Of a stretch of DNA of 64,000 nt, positions 18,630-27,527 are shown piece after piece. Source of the DNA: Rikenellaceae bacterium (GTDB lineage Bacteria; Bacteroidota; Bacteroidia; Bacteroidales; Rikenellaceae); the NCBI GenBank assembly GCA_015060065.1, contig SUZF01000012.1, positions 1-64,000 on the forward strand, written 5' to 3'. The notes under the pieces were generated by a model, which made no database searches, had not been told where the DNA came from, and saw only the letters and a list, made by a program, of their open reading frames with translations. A program made the position numbers and the translations under genes. Within the stretch, counting starts at the first letter, position 1; the number at the start of each line of letters is the position of its first letter.

Positions 18630-19523
18630 ATGGCTATTCAAGAGAGATTCAAAGGTGTGGGTGTTGCGATGATTACGCCCTTTAACGAGGATGGAAGTAT
18701 CGACTTTCAGTCACTCGGCAAGATGATAGATTATGTTATCGATGGCGGTGTCGATTATATCGTCGCACTCGGAACGACTGCCGAGACTCCGACACTCTAC
18801 ATCCCGGAACGTGTCGAGGTCGCGGCATTCGTGACCAAGCAGGTTGCAGGTCGTGTGCCCCTTGTTATCGGTGTCGGAGGTAACTCTACGTCGGAGGTGC
18901 TTGACCAACTGCACGAAATAGACTTGTCGGGTGCAGATGCGATTTTGAGCGTCACGCCCTACTACAACAAGCCTTCGCAGGAGGGCTTGTACCAGCACTT
19001 CAAGCGCGTGTCGGAGGCTTCGCCACTGCCGATAATTCTCTATAATATTCCGGGTCGCTCCGGTGTAAATATGTTGCCGGCAACTACGTTGCGCATTGCG
19101 CAGGATATGCCCAACGTGATAGGTATCAAGGAGGCTTCGGGCAAGATTGACCAAATCGAGGAGGTCATTCGTGGTCGTCAGGAGGGCTTTTTGGTCTTGT
19201 CGGGCGATGACGGAATGGCTGTCGATGTTATGCGTCGAGGTGGCGACGGTGTTATCTCGGTTGCGGCAAACCTCTTCCCCGTGCAGTTTGGTAAGTGTGT
19301 GAAGTTGGCTGCCGAGGGTAAATATAGCGAGGCTGACGAGGCTTATGCACCATACGATGAGGTTGTGCAGGCTCTCTTTGCAGAGGGTAATCCGACGGGT
19401 GTCAAGTGTGCATTGAAGGCGAAAGGACTTATTGGTGGCACGATGCGCCTGCCGTTGGTCGAGGGTACGCAGGCTCTCTACGAAAAGTTCGTGAAATTTA
19501 TCGAAAAATACGATTTGCACTAA
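18630..19523 (+). CDS. dapA: 4-hydroxy-tetrahydrodipicolinate synthase
   Basis: A 297-residue TIM-barrel aldolase that condenses pyruvate with aspartate semialdehyde in the lysine/diaminopimelate pathway. Family marks: ALGTTAETPTLYIPER, the Tyr in LYNIPGRSG, and the Schiff-base Lys in IGIKEASG. Length is normal. It is downstream of ligA and 20 bases upstream of the DUF4919 gene. Confidence 0.96.
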   Translation: MAIQERFKGVGVAMITPFNEDGSIDFQSLGKMIDYVIDGGVDYIVALGTTAETPTLYIPERVEVAAFVTKQVAGRVPLVIGVGGNSTSEVLDQLHEIDLSGADAILSVTPYYNKPSQEGLYQHFKRVSEASPLPIILYNIPGRSGVNMLPATTLRIAQDMPNVIGIKEASGKIDQIEEVIRGRQEGFLVLSGDDGMAVDVMRRGGDGVISVAANLFPVQFGKCVKLAAEGKYSEADEAYAPYDEVVQALFAEGNPTGVKCALKAKGLIGGTMRLPLVEGTQALYEKFVKFIEKYDLH

Positions 19524-19543
19524 ATTGCACGTTATTGTCGGAG

Positions 19544-20293
19544 ATGATGGTAGGATTGAAGTTGCGCATACTTTTGGTTACGTTGGTATCGGTGCTTTCG
19601 GTGTCGGTTCTGTCGGCTCGCACACCCGATAATGACGATATATATGCCAAGATTGCCGATAGCGCATCGCCATACTACTACCCTAATCTCAAAATGCGCT
19701 ACGACCAATGGGTTGCCCCGATGACGGCTGACGAGTTGCACTATCTCTACTATGGATATGCCTTTCAGCCGGAGTATAAGCCTCTCGAAAATAAGCCCTA
19801 CCTGACACGTGTTATGGAGATTATGTCGAGGATGGCTATCGAGGAGCCGGCTGTCAGCGACCTCGACGAGTTGGTGCTGACGGCTATGTCGGCATACGAG
19901 CGCGACCCGTTCAGTCCGCAGATTTTGAATGTCTTGGCATACGCCTATGGGGCTTTGGGCGACAAGGTGCGCGAAAAGGCGTTCTATGAGCGTCTGAATG
20001 GCGTGTTGGATGTCATAGCCACGTCGGGAGATGGACTCAAAGAGAAGACACCGATGCATATCACGATGTTCTCGCATGCCCTTGATTATATCGCCTCGAA
20101 GGGTTGGACTTATGGCAAGTCGCGAGTAATCAGTCGCACGGTTGAGTATGTGCCGTTTGAGGTGGCGCGCAATAAGGTTAAAGGGTACTACTTCGATTAT
20201 AGTCGTATCTATTGGAACAAGCCCGAAAACTATACGTTCAAGCGCGAGAGAACGTGGCAGTTTAATAACCTCAAACCGCGTGAGTATAAATAG
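19544..20293 (+). CDS. DUF4919 exported protein
   Basis: A 249-residue protein; the start at 19544 (MMVGLKLR) is preferred over an open extension to 19406 that would overlap dapA, because a GGAG-like site precedes it and a signal peptide (about 4-25, ending LSAR) follows. The YYYPNLKMRYDQW and ELHYLYYGYAFQPEYKP segments match DUF4919, a Bacteroidetes family with TPR-like helices and no known activity. It is 19 bases from the C11 peptidase lipoprotein gene. Confidence 0.78.
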   Translation: MMVGLKLRILLVTLVSVLSVSVLSARTPDNDDIYAKIADSASPYYYPNLKMRYDQWVAPMTADELHYLYYGYAFQPEYKPLENKPYLTRVMEIMSRMAIEEPAVSDLDELVLTAMSAYERDPFSPQILNVLAYAYGALGDKVREKAFYERLNGVLDVIATSGDGLKEKTPMHITMFSHALDYIASKGWTYGKSRVISRTVEYVPFEVARNKVKGYYFDYSRIYWNKPENYTFKRERTWQFNNLKPREYK

Positions 20294-20312
20294 TTCAGAG
20301 TGAGAAAACGAA

Positions 20313-21980
20313 ATGAAGAGACTCCTCTATATAGTAATAATGCTATCGCTGGTTGCACTGCAAGGCTGCGAGAAAAAGCCTGTGCCTGCACCTGCCGGCT
20401 CGCTTACGATTACGGGCGAGAGAGCGTTGGTGCGCCTGAATTGCCATCAGGGGGATGAGGCGACCATTACCTTTACGGCAAAATGCGATTGGCGCATCTC
20501 TACGTCGGGTGAAGGATTTGCGGTGTCGCCATCGAGCGGAGCCGGAAGCGAGGAGCCTCAATCGATAACAATTCGGACTACGGTAGATAATTCGGGCGCA
20601 GCACCTATGCATCGAGGTAGCGCAACAATTGTTCTTAAAGATTACCCCGCAACCAAGCATACGGTCAAGGTTGTGCAGTGCGCACCTTCGGAGCGTACAT
20701 ATATCGTCTATATGTTTGGCACGTCGCTCTCCTACTATCTTAATAATAATGTGAAGTGTATTGCCGAGGCTTTGAACGAGGATATTCTCGGCAATGACCG
20801 CTTGTTGGTCTTTATCCAGAATTCGCGTACCAAAGGTGTGGTCAAGGAGATTTATCACGACAAGAAGAGGGGCGAGGCTGTGACCGATATTGTTCGGGAG
20901 ATAGCGTTGCCGACGACCCTTACGGATTCCGGATTTGCGGAGCATCTCGCTATGATGATGGATATTGCGCCCGCAGAGCGTTATGCAATGATTGTGGGCG
21001 GACACTCTTCGGCGTGGTTGCCGGCTGCTCCGGTGTCGGAGGGGACTCCGTTGTCGATGGGTGTGGGATATACCCCGAATTGGCAACCTGCCCCCGGTGG
21101 CGAGGTTACACGAACTATCGGAGAGCATAATATGCGCCTCCAAATCGATGAGTTTGCATCAGCATTAACACTTACAGGTCAGCACTTTGATTGGATTTAT
21201 TTCGACGTATGCTTTATGTCGTCGCTCGAAGCCGCCTATGCTCTGCGTAGTAATACCGACTACATCGTAGGCTCGCCCTGCGAGATTATGGGTTATGGCT
21301 CGCCATACGAGGTGATGCTTGACGAGTTGGTTAAGGATGATTTGGATGGAGCAAGCCGCGAGTATCATAATTTTTACACCAACGACTACTATGGCAGCAA
21401 GTCTGGATGCTTATCGACGATTGTCTGTGCCGAACTCGATGCCTTGGCATCCACGGTTAAGGCTTTGAATGCGAATGCCGTTGCAAACTCCTTCGATATT
21501 GCCGAAGTGCAACCCTTCGAGGGTCGTGAGGCGCACGTATTCTTCGATGCGGAGTCGTATATGGTGCAGGCGCATGAAGAGCAATCGCTGGTCGAGTCTT
21601 TTGTTGAGCAACTGAATAAGACGGTTATCAATCGTTACCGCACCGAGAAGTTCTACTCCACGTATAATGCGCGGATGAACGAGATTTTCTACTATTCGGG
21701 TGTGAATATGACCCCCGACGAGGCGTGTGTGGCACTTCTTGATGAGCAACTTGCGACAATGAATACGGATATCGAGGCGAAACGCGTGGAGCGCGAGCAT
21801 CTGAAAACCGAGTTGGAGGGTGCGGGCCTTGCACCGGAATCGTCGGAGAGGTACAATGCTCTGACAGCCCAGATTTCGGAACTTACAAAGCAGATTACAA
21901 AACTACAAAATCAAAGCAAGGAGTTGAAACACTACAACCCTTCGCTCAAAGAGACCGCGTGGTACAAGGCTACGCATTAA
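20313..21980 (+). CDS. Clostripain-family (C11) peptidase lipoprotein with BACON domain
   Basis: A 555-residue surface lipoprotein (lipobox ALQGC, Cys19). Residues about 28-125 form a BACON-like domain (CDW at 58-60), and the cysteine peptidase domain follows. Catalytic His231 lies in VGGHSSAW and Cys300 in FDVCFMSS. C11 peptidases cut after basic residues and are often self-activating. The odd part is the C-terminus: a charged coiled-coil-like segment of about 65 residues (474-540) is placed just before the final KETAWYKATH. I do not recall such a coil in ordinary family members. It is the last gene of the ligA-dapA-DUF4919 run. Confidence 0.87.
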   Translation: MKRLLYIVIMLSLVALQGCEKKPVPAPAGSLTITGERALVRLNCHQGDEATITFTAKCDWRISTSGEGFAVSPSSGAGSEEPQSITIRTTVDNSGAAPMHRGSATIVLKDYPATKHTVKVVQCAPSERTYIVYMFGTSLSYYLNNNVKCIAEALNEDILGNDRLLVFIQNSRTKGVVKEIYHDKKRGEAVTDIVREIALPTTLTDSGFAEHLAMMMDIAPAERYAMIVGGHSSAWLPAAPVSEGTPLSMGVGYTPNWQPAPGGEVTRTIGEHNMRLQIDEFASALTLTGQHFDWIYFDVCFMSSLEAAYALRSNTDYIVGSPCEIMGYGSPYEVMLDELVKDDLDGASREYHNFYTNDYYGSKSGCLSTIVCAELDALASTVKALNANAVANSFDIAEVQPFEGREAHVFFDAESYMVQAHEEQSLVESFVEQLNKTVINRYRTEKFYSTYNARMNEIFYYSGVNMTPDEACVALLDEQLATMNTDIEAKRVEREHLKTELEGAGLAPESSERYNALTAQISELTKQITKLQNQSKELKHYNPSLKETAWYKATH

Positions 21981-22042
21981 GATTTCGCGCAATCTTCCCT
22001 TTCTCTCTAAATCAATTGCAGTATCGTTTTTCGGGATTCCTG

Positions 22043-23377
22043 CTATCCCCTTTTTGCCTTGGCGAAGATGTCTTCCAAGCGGTGCGAGAGCAGATATTGA
22101 CACACTCCACGCAGTAGCAGGTACGACACAAATGCCAACCATAGGGCTGTATTTCCCAATAGCGGGCGTAGCGAGAAGTAGAGTGCAAAGTGTGCAGTAG
22201 TCGCGATAAGCATCGTGTTGCGCATTACACGTGTGAGCGTAGCCCCGACCATCACTCCATCCAACATAAACGGAATGGCCCCAATCAGCGGAATGGCGAT
22301 AACCCAACCGATATAGTTACCTGCGCAGTCGATAATCTCGGCAAGGTTGGAGCCGTTGTCGCCTACGAATAGCGTGATAATCTCCTGCCACCAGCCGATG
22401 TAGATGCCGATATAGAGCAATGCAACCGCCACAGCCCATCCTATACACTTGCGGATGCAGTCGCGTAGGCGTACCTCATCCACAGCACCGATAAAACGCC
22501 CCGCGAGGGCCTCGGCGGCATAGGCAAAGCCGTCGCTCATATATGAGAACATCGTGAAGAGTTGCATCAAGAGTGTATTTACAGCCAGCAGCAGGTCGCT
22601 ACCCATACGTGCCGATGCGGCTGTGAAGAAGGTATAGACTGCCACGTTGCAGAAGTTGCGGATGATGATATCGCTGTTGATGCGGAAAAATTCACGCATC
22701 GGGGCGGCTGCCACAGCCTCGCGGATAACCTCGCGGCTCAATTCGTGAAGAACTTCGCGGTAACGCCACGCCAAGAAGGCAAACGAGAGCAATACGCCGA
22801 GGTATTGAGCCACTACCGAGGCGTAGGCTATGCCGACAATGCCCATATCGAATCCGAAGGCAAACCACAGACTGCATACGATGTGTGTGAGATTGACCGT
22901 GATGGAGGTACACATCGGGATTACTGCATTTTGCATACCCGTAAACCATCCATTTATTCCGAAGAGCATCATCGCCGCAGGTACTGCCCAAACGCGAGCG
23001 TAGAAGTAGTCGCGCGACATCTCTCCTCCGTTCATTATGCGTAGCGACAATTCGCCTATTGGGTATTGTAGCGCGAGTACCGCCACTCCGACTACGAGCG
23101 ATACGGCTATTGCTCGCACGAGCATCTTGGCACACTCGCGCATATTGCCTGCACCAAATGCCTGTGCCGTAAGTCCGCTGGTGCCCATACGGATAAAGGA
23201 GCAGTTCCAATAGATGAAGTTGAAAATCGAGACTCCGATGGCGAGCGCACCGATGGTTTGTGCCGAGTCGCCCCAACGACCGGCAATGCCGGTGCTGACC
23301 AAACCCATCAACGGAACAGTGATGTTCGAGATGATGTTGGGGATGGCTATGCGCACTATTTCGCGATTCATATTCAT
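22043..23377 (-). CDS. MATE-family efflux transporter
   Basis: A 444-residue inner-membrane multidrug/toxin antiporter of the DinF-like branch, with about twelve transmembrane helices and the usual internal two-fold layout (REIVRIAIPNIISNITVPLMG near the start; GFAYAAEALAGRFIGA mid-protein). A 22-residue upstream extension to 23443 is open, but a -7 box TATCTTTG on the minus strand at 23402-23409 puts the transcript start near 23395, so the start at 23377 (MNMNREIV) is favoured. Substrate and coupling ion are unknown. Confidence 0.9.
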   Translation of the reverse strand: MNMNREIVRIAIPNIISNITVPLMGLVSTGIAGRWGDSAQTIGALAIGVSIFNFIYWNCSFIRMGTSGLTAQAFGAGNMRECAKMLVRAIAVSLVVGVAVLALQYPIGELSLRIMNGGEMSRDYFYARVWAVPAAMMLFGINGWFTGMQNAVIPMCTSITVNLTHIVCSLWFAFGFDMGIVGIAYASVVAQYLGVLLSFAFLAWRYREVLHELSREVIREAVAAAPMREFFRINSDIIIRNFCNVAVYTFFTAASARMGSDLLLAVNTLLMQLFTMFSYMSDGFAYAAEALAGRFIGAVDEVRLRDCIRKCIGWAVAVALLYIGIYIGWWQEIITLFVGDNGSNLAEIIDCAGNYIGWVIAIPLIGAIPFMLDGVMVGATLTRVMRNTMLIATTAHFALYFSLRPLLGNTALWLAFVSYLLLRGVCQYLLSHRLEDIFAKAKRG

Positions 23378-23401
23378 AGGCTCTCGGCTGATTTCTGCCG
23401 A

Positions 23402-23409
23402 CAAAGATA
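23402..23409 (-). promoter_or_regulatory. -7 box upstream of the MATE gene
   Basis: TATCTTTG on the minus strand matches TAnnTTTG. No clear -33 TTTG at the usual distance. It supports the shorter MATE start codon. Confidence 0.45.
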
Positions 23410-23513
23410 GCACAAAAGCGATAATTTTCGCCGGAAAGGACAATAATATGTCGCATAATGTTTTTTCGCGAATAATTGGTGTTGATATTGTGCGGAGTTA
23501 CGGAAAATTAGCG

Positions 23514-23521
23514 TACCTTTG
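23514..23521 (+). promoter_or_regulatory. -7 box upstream of the pseudouridine synthase gene
   Basis: TACCTTTG, an exact TAnnTTTG match, ends 10 bases before the ATG at 23532, implying a very short leader (or a start at the next Met). A TTG at 23488-23490 is slightly too far for a normal -33 element. Confidence 0.5.
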
Positions 23522-23531
23522 CGACGACTAA

Positions 23532-24764
23532 ATGCAAAAACAGAATATGAAAGATTTTAAGAACGATTCGACCGCTACCCTCTCGCGCTTTGCGAAGGAT
23601 AAGCGATTGAGAACCGTCAAGGCGGAGCGCGTGGAGCGTCGTCCGCGGATTGAACGCAACGACGAGAGTCGCGCGTCTTTCGGAGAGCAGCCCAAGCGCC
23701 GCTCGTTTAACCCCAATTTCGACAGCGAAAACCGCCCTGTACGCGAGAGTTCGGGCAGTCGCTATGGTGACAAACCGCGTGGCGGAAAGCCCTCATTCGG
23801 TGGCGAGCATCGCAGCCACGACGACCGCCCCTCATTTGGTGGCAAACCCTCGTTTGGTGGAAAATCGAAGTTTGGAGGTAAGGAGAGCCGCTTCGGTAAG
23901 GGTGCCGGCAAGGGTTTCGGTGCAAAGAAAACCTACGGCAACAAATTCGACAAGGAGGAGCGTGACGATAAGGGCTTCCGTGGTGGTAAGTTCCAAAAGC
24001 GTGATGATAAGCCCAAGTCCTATCCTAAATATAATCCCGACAAGCAGATTGGCCAGATGCGCCTGAATCGATATATCGCCCAGTCGGGACTCTGCTCACG
24101 TCGCGAGGCTGATGACTACATTCAGGCAGGTCTGGTGACCGTCAATGGCGTGATTGTGACTGAACTCGGCACGAAGGTTATGCCCTCGGACGAGGTGCGA
24201 TTCAGCGACTCGGTTGTCAAGGGCGAGAAGAAGGTCTATTTAGTGCTGAACAAGCCGAAGGGCTATGTTACGACCCTCGATGACCCCCACGCAACCAAGA
24301 CCGTGATGGAATTGGTTAAGGATGCCTGCTCGGAGCGTATATATCCGGTGGGCCGCCTCGACAAGAACAGCCTTGGTCTGCTGATTTTTACCAACGATGG
24401 CGATATGACCCGCCAACTTACGCACCCCTCGTATCAGAAGAAGAAGATTTATCAGGTCACGCTTGATAAGCCTCTGACTCGTGCCGATATGGATAAGATT
24501 TCGGAGGGCGTGATGCTCGAAGATGGCGAGATTTATGCCGATGAGATTTCGTATGTAAAGGACAATAAGAAGGAGATAGGCATCGAGATTCACTCCGGCC
24601 GTAACCGTATCGTGCGTCGTATCTTCGAGCATTTGGGCTACACGGTGCAGAAACTCGACCGAGTCTATTATGCCGGTCTGACCAAGAAAAACCTCAAACG
24701 CGGAGCATGGCGTTTCCTGACCAAAGACGAGGTCTCACGCCTCAAATCGGGACAGTACGAGTAA
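23532..24764 (+). CDS. RsuA/RluB-type rRNA pseudouridine synthase with a long basic tail at the N-terminus
   Basis: A 410-residue RNA-modifying enzyme. Residues 1 to about 172 are a low-complexity extension rich in Arg, Lys, Gly, Ser and Phe with repeats of the type KPSFGGK, likely disordered and RNA-binding. An S4 domain follows (MRLNRYIAQSGLCSRREADDYIQAG), then the catalytic domain with the active-site Asp in VGRLDKNSLGLLIFTNDG and the GRNRIVRRIFEHLGY segment. By similarity it modifies 23S rRNA (RluB-like), though RsuA-type 16S activity cannot be excluded. The stop codon is directly followed by an AATTGAN repeat array and then a terminator at 24801-24840. Confidence 0.9.
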   Translation: MQKQNMKDFKNDSTATLSRFAKDKRLRTVKAERVERRPRIERNDESRASFGEQPKRRSFNPNFDSENRPVRESSGSRYGDKPRGGKPSFGGEHRSHDDRPSFGGKPSFGGKSKFGGKESRFGKGAGKGFGAKKTYGNKFDKEERDDKGFRGGKFQKRDDKPKSYPKYNPDKQIGQMRLNRYIAQSGLCSRREADDYIQAGLVTVNGVIVTELGTKVMPSDEVRFSDSVVKGEKKVYLVLNKPKGYVTTLDDPHATKTVMELVKDACSERIYPVGRLDKNSLGLLIFTNDGDMTRQLTHPSYQKKKIYQVTLDKPLTRADMDKISEGVMLEDGEIYADEISYVKDNKKEIGIEIHSGRNRIVRRIFEHLGYTVQKLDRVYYAGLTKKNLKRGAWRFLTKDEVSRLKSGQYE

Positions 24765-24797
24765 ATTGAGAATTGAGAATTGACAATTGACAATCAA
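24765..24797. repeat. AATTGAN heptamer array at the rluB stop
   Basis: Starts immediately after the stop codon and contains four or five degenerate copies (ATTGAGA, ATTGAGA, ATTGACA, ATTGACA, ATCAATC). Same unit and sense orientation relative to the upstream gene as the arrays beside purT and miaB. Confidence 0.8.
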
Positions 24798-24800
24798 TCA

Positions 24801-24840
24801 GAGGGTGGCTAAAACAACTGTTTAGCCACCCTCTTTCGTT
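24801..24840. terminator. Bidirectional terminator between rluB-like gene and accessory block
   Basis: Perfect stem GAGGGTGGCTAAA/TTTAGCCACCCTC (24801-24813 with 24821-24833), loop ACAACTG, followed by TTTCGTT. Convergent genes lie on both sides. Confidence 0.88.
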
Positions 24841-24843
24841 AGT

Positions 24844-25437
24844 TTAGTTGTGGTTTATTTTTTTTCTGCAATCTTCGATATATTCATCTACCAGGTCATC
24901 AAATGCCGCAATTGCCAACCTGGAAGTGTCCATATATGTCGAGAAATAGTGTTTGAACATCTCCATTGTCGGAATAAATGTTTCGACGTTAGCACGAGCG
25001 ATATCACTACTACTGTTGTATGTAACTTTGACACATTTTAGATGTTGCGACAATTCATTACATGTTGTATAGATACCAGCGATGAGGTCTACGTAGGATA
25101 ACTCTTTTGTGTTTAGTTTTGATTTGAAACGCTCTGATATATCAAGGCTGCCAATATAAAAAACAACAAAATCGTCTTTAATAATGATAGCGGATACGGC
25201 CTCCTTGTATGGAAATATAATGTACTTGGAGTTATCATCTGCTGTCTGGAATTTAGGATTATACCCTTCTGCTTTCAGAAATTTATATACCGCATCGAGA
25301 CTGATAGGCGTTGTGCCGTTATCGGCATTGTTGCCGACAACTTCATTTTGGAGATTTGTCTGCTGTTGCTTCTCCGTAGCAACTATTGGCGATGCGCACG
25401 CTATCGCCAATACCATTGTAATAAGTAGGGTTTTCAT
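24844..25437 (-). CDS. Exported protein of unknown function, last gene of the accessory operon
   Basis: A 197-residue protein with an N-terminal signal peptide (about 1-20, ASPIVATE). The mature part starts with a Gln/Asn-rich linker, then a compact domain (VYKFLKAEGYNPKFQ, KYIIFPYKE, DDFVVFYIGSL) whose alternating pattern is vaguely reminiscent of YbjN-like alpha/beta proteins; that resemblance is weak. I do not recognise the family. It begins 14 bases after the DprA-like gene ends and shares its strand and AT-rich composition, so it is probably cotranscribed. An exported product is unexpected beside three cytoplasmic nucleotide-type enzymes. Confidence 0.65.
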   Translation of the reverse strand: MKTLLITMVLAIACASPIVATEKQQQTNLQNEVVGNNADNGTTPISLDAVYKFLKAEGYNPKFQTADDNSKYIIFPYKEAVSAIIIKDDFVVFYIGSLDISERFKSKLNTKELSYVDLIAGIYTTCNELSQHLKCVKVTYNSSSDIARANVETFIPTMEMFKHYFSTYMDTSRLAIAAFDDLVDEYIEDCRKKINHN

Positions 25438-25450
25438 GGGGGTAAGAAAA

Positions 25451-26389
25451 TTAAAATAGAGTTTTTTTTCTAGGAAATAATAGTTCTATATCTTCTCGCA
25501 TTGTTTGTTCGTTTACAACAATAACACTTTGGTCACGCATGTAGTGTCTATTGAGGTCATACATTGGATTTGCATCTTCTGATTGACTATATAGCACAGC
25601 TCGAGGAATGTTATAATCACTCGCATATCCCAGGGCTAATCTAGACCCACTATCAAGACCTTGGTCATTTTTTGCATAACTAGCCGAAAGAAGTACGCAA
25701 TCACTGAATAACGCCTGTAATCTATCTCGCTCTTGATAACGACCTATAATATCTCGTTTATTTTTGGGAACTGTAAGGTATTCTGTAATCAGCAACCCAC
25801 CTTGTTCTACTATTTTATGGGCTAAATCCCTATTTGATGCAGGAGATATATTACTTAATGGACTAGGAAGTATTGCAATTGTTTTTCCTCCCATTTCTAA
25901 TGTTTGTTTGTGCGCAATTGTATCACAGCCCAATGCTAATCCGCTAACAATAACTGCATTCTCTTTAACAAGTTCTGCAACAATCTTTTGCTCTCGTTGT
26001 TCTATTTCAACGGTTGGTGTCAACAACCCAATAACAGCAATGTTTAGATTCGACTTAGATAGCAATGATAAATCACCTTTGTAAAATAAAAATATTGGTC
26101 GTTCACTATGCTTGACATTTCCCCTATACTGCGGGAACTCATCGTCACCGATTGCAACTACACCGTCAATATATTGTTCCGAACGAGTCAATGCTGCAAG
26201 AATAGTCTCTCGTTTTTCTTCGAACTTTTCAATGGATATAATATCTTCTTGACTATCGTGTTTTAACAATTGAACAATGTCAGCCACATTGGTAAAACTA
26301 TTATGCCAATTCTTGGCAAACCATGCTCTACCAATTCCTTTGAATGTTCTTGCTGTTAGAACATTTATTGCATTTTCCGTATACCTCAT
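25451..26389 (-). CDS. Divergent DprA/Smf-like (SLOG-fold) protein
   Basis: A 312-residue protein with the DprA Rossmann fold: SGLALGCDTIAH (149-160), GGKTIAILPS (167-176), EQGGLLITEY (195-204) and a segment near GSRLALGYA. It differs from housekeeping DprA. The usual GSR after the first strand is GLL (121-123), the FPxRNRIIAGLS motif is GRYQERDRLQALFS (216-229), the N-terminal HhH-type region is unusual, and no winged-helix tail is obvious. Normal DprA loads RecA on incoming DNA; here a nucleotide- or DNA-sensing role seems more likely. It sits 22 bases after the phosphoribosyltransferase gene in an AT-rich operon with a HAD phosphatase. A specialised stress or defence role is inference. Confidence 0.75.
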   Translation of the reverse strand: MRYTENAINVLTARTFKGIGRAWFAKNWHNSFTNVADIVQLLKHDSQEDIISIEKFEEKRETILAALTRSEQYIDGVVAIGDDEFPQYRGNVKHSERPIFLFYKGDLSLLSKSNLNIAVIGLLTPTVEIEQREQKIVAELVKENAVIVSGLALGCDTIAHKQTLEMGGKTIAILPSPLSNISPASNRDLAHKIVEQGGLLITEYLTVPKNKRDIIGRYQERDRLQALFSDCVLLSASYAKNDQGLDSGSRLALGYASDYNIPRAVLYSQSEDANPMYDLNRHYMRDQSVIVVNEQTMREDIELLFPRKKTLF

Positions 26390-26411
26390 AGATGTTTTAC
26401 AAAGATAATCA

Positions 26412-27527
26412 TTATTCTTTTAAATCTTTTAGAGTTTTCGTTATTTCTAAAAGGAACTCAACATGTTTAGGAGTGTTGGGGTTAAATTGAACGCCATGCA
26501 TTGTTAGGAAAATATCCTTGGCTTCGTCTATCAAATCGATATGCTTATTAATCAACTTGGCGCTTTTAATTTTAGCATATATTCGGTAGTCTTCTTTACA
26601 GGCATTTTCCAAAACAAAACTATATATAGGGGCTTTATCCAATTCGCTAGTGTTGATCAACGAAACCGTTCCTAATGGTATTTGTTTATCGAATACAAGG
26701 TCGTTAAGTCCGATTTTAACAGCCTCTTCAGGTGTGATAATTAGAGTGTATAATGCGGGATTTGAAGAATTATCTACATTGTCTTGGCAGTTGAGTTGAG
26801 TTGCACCTTCTATGTTGCTCTTATCTTTAATAAAATCAGGTTTGCTACGACCAATTATTCGTACCTCAACTGTCAAGTCTGTTGAATATCGATATTCTTT
26901 TGAAGTTCTGTTGTTGTCAATAACTCCTGTGTGTCCTATAGAATAAAATATAACAGATTTGGCGCCTTTATTCAATAGTGCTTGAATTGCGTCTTCATCA
27001 ATGTTTACCGAACTAGTATATACATCGTCTATTAATAGTATATCCTTGCCTCTTACCTCATTAGATACTTTGCAAGTATCAAGTGTTATTCCAGGGTATG
27101 GAAGATGTCCAAACATGTTAGAGTCTTTAAAATGTGTTGTTCGTGTGTCTATTGTTCTCTGTATGTAATTTACTCCTTCATGCAGGTTTTCTATTTCTCG
27201 TACAGCGTTTTTAATGGTATCTCTAAAATGCAATAGATTGTTATAATAACAATCCCTTTTAGCACGAGGAATGGCGCAAACTGTGAACTGCTTTTCAGGA
27301 TACTTATCGACTATTTGATTTAGATCTTCAAGCAATATGTTGTATATTCGGGTTTTAGCATCGTTAAGGTTGGTTCTGTAATAGTTTGAATCCCCCTTTA
27401 ATGCAACTATATCGTATTCTATATTACCTTGTATTTTACAAGCACCTCCGCCATGATATATATCATGGCAGTAGGCTGTTGTTTCCATCGCGAGATACTT
27501 ATTCGGGAAAATAGTAAATGTTTTCAT
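26412..27527 (-). CDS. Type I phosphoribosyltransferase-domain protein
   Basis: A 371-residue cytoplasmic protein. The PRPP-binding signature DILLIDDVYTSS (162-173) followed by GAKSVIFYSIGHT (188-200) is clear. An upstream IPRAK segment (86-90) fits the pyrophosphate loop area of ComF/amidophosphoribosyltransferase-like enzymes. The C-terminal 170 residues are not recognised. Start: M1 overlaps the HAD gene by 29 bases; M14 (27488) would avoid this, and I cannot decide. With a HAD phosphatase upstream it could make and then dephosphorylate a ribosylated base or similar small molecule, a logic known from several bacterial stress operons; the substrate is unknown. Confidence 0.75.
   Translation of the reverse strand: MKTFTIFPNKYLAMETTAYCHDIYHGGGACKIQGNIEYDIVALKGDSNYYRTNLNDAKTRIYNILLEDLNQIVDKYPEKQFTVCAIPRAKRDCYYNNLLHFRDTIKNAVREIENLHEGVNYIQRTIDTRTTHFKDSNMFGHLPYPGITLDTCKVSNEVRGKDILLIDDVYTSSVNIDEDAIQALLNKGAKSVIFYSIGHTGVIDNNRTSKEYRYSTDLTVEVRIIGRSKPDFIKDKSNIEGATQLNCQDNVDNSSNPALYTLIITPEEAVKIGLNDLVFDKQIPLGTVSLINTSELDKAPIYSFVLENACKEDYRIYAKIKSAKLINKHIDLIDEAKDIFLTMHGVQFNPNTPKHVEFLLEITKTLKDLKE

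Noticed and set aside
25451..26389. DprA-like gene as the housekeeping competence dprA
   Set aside because: The GSR and RNR signatures are changed, and it sits in an AT-rich operon with a PRTase and HAD rather than with competence or topoisomerase genes.
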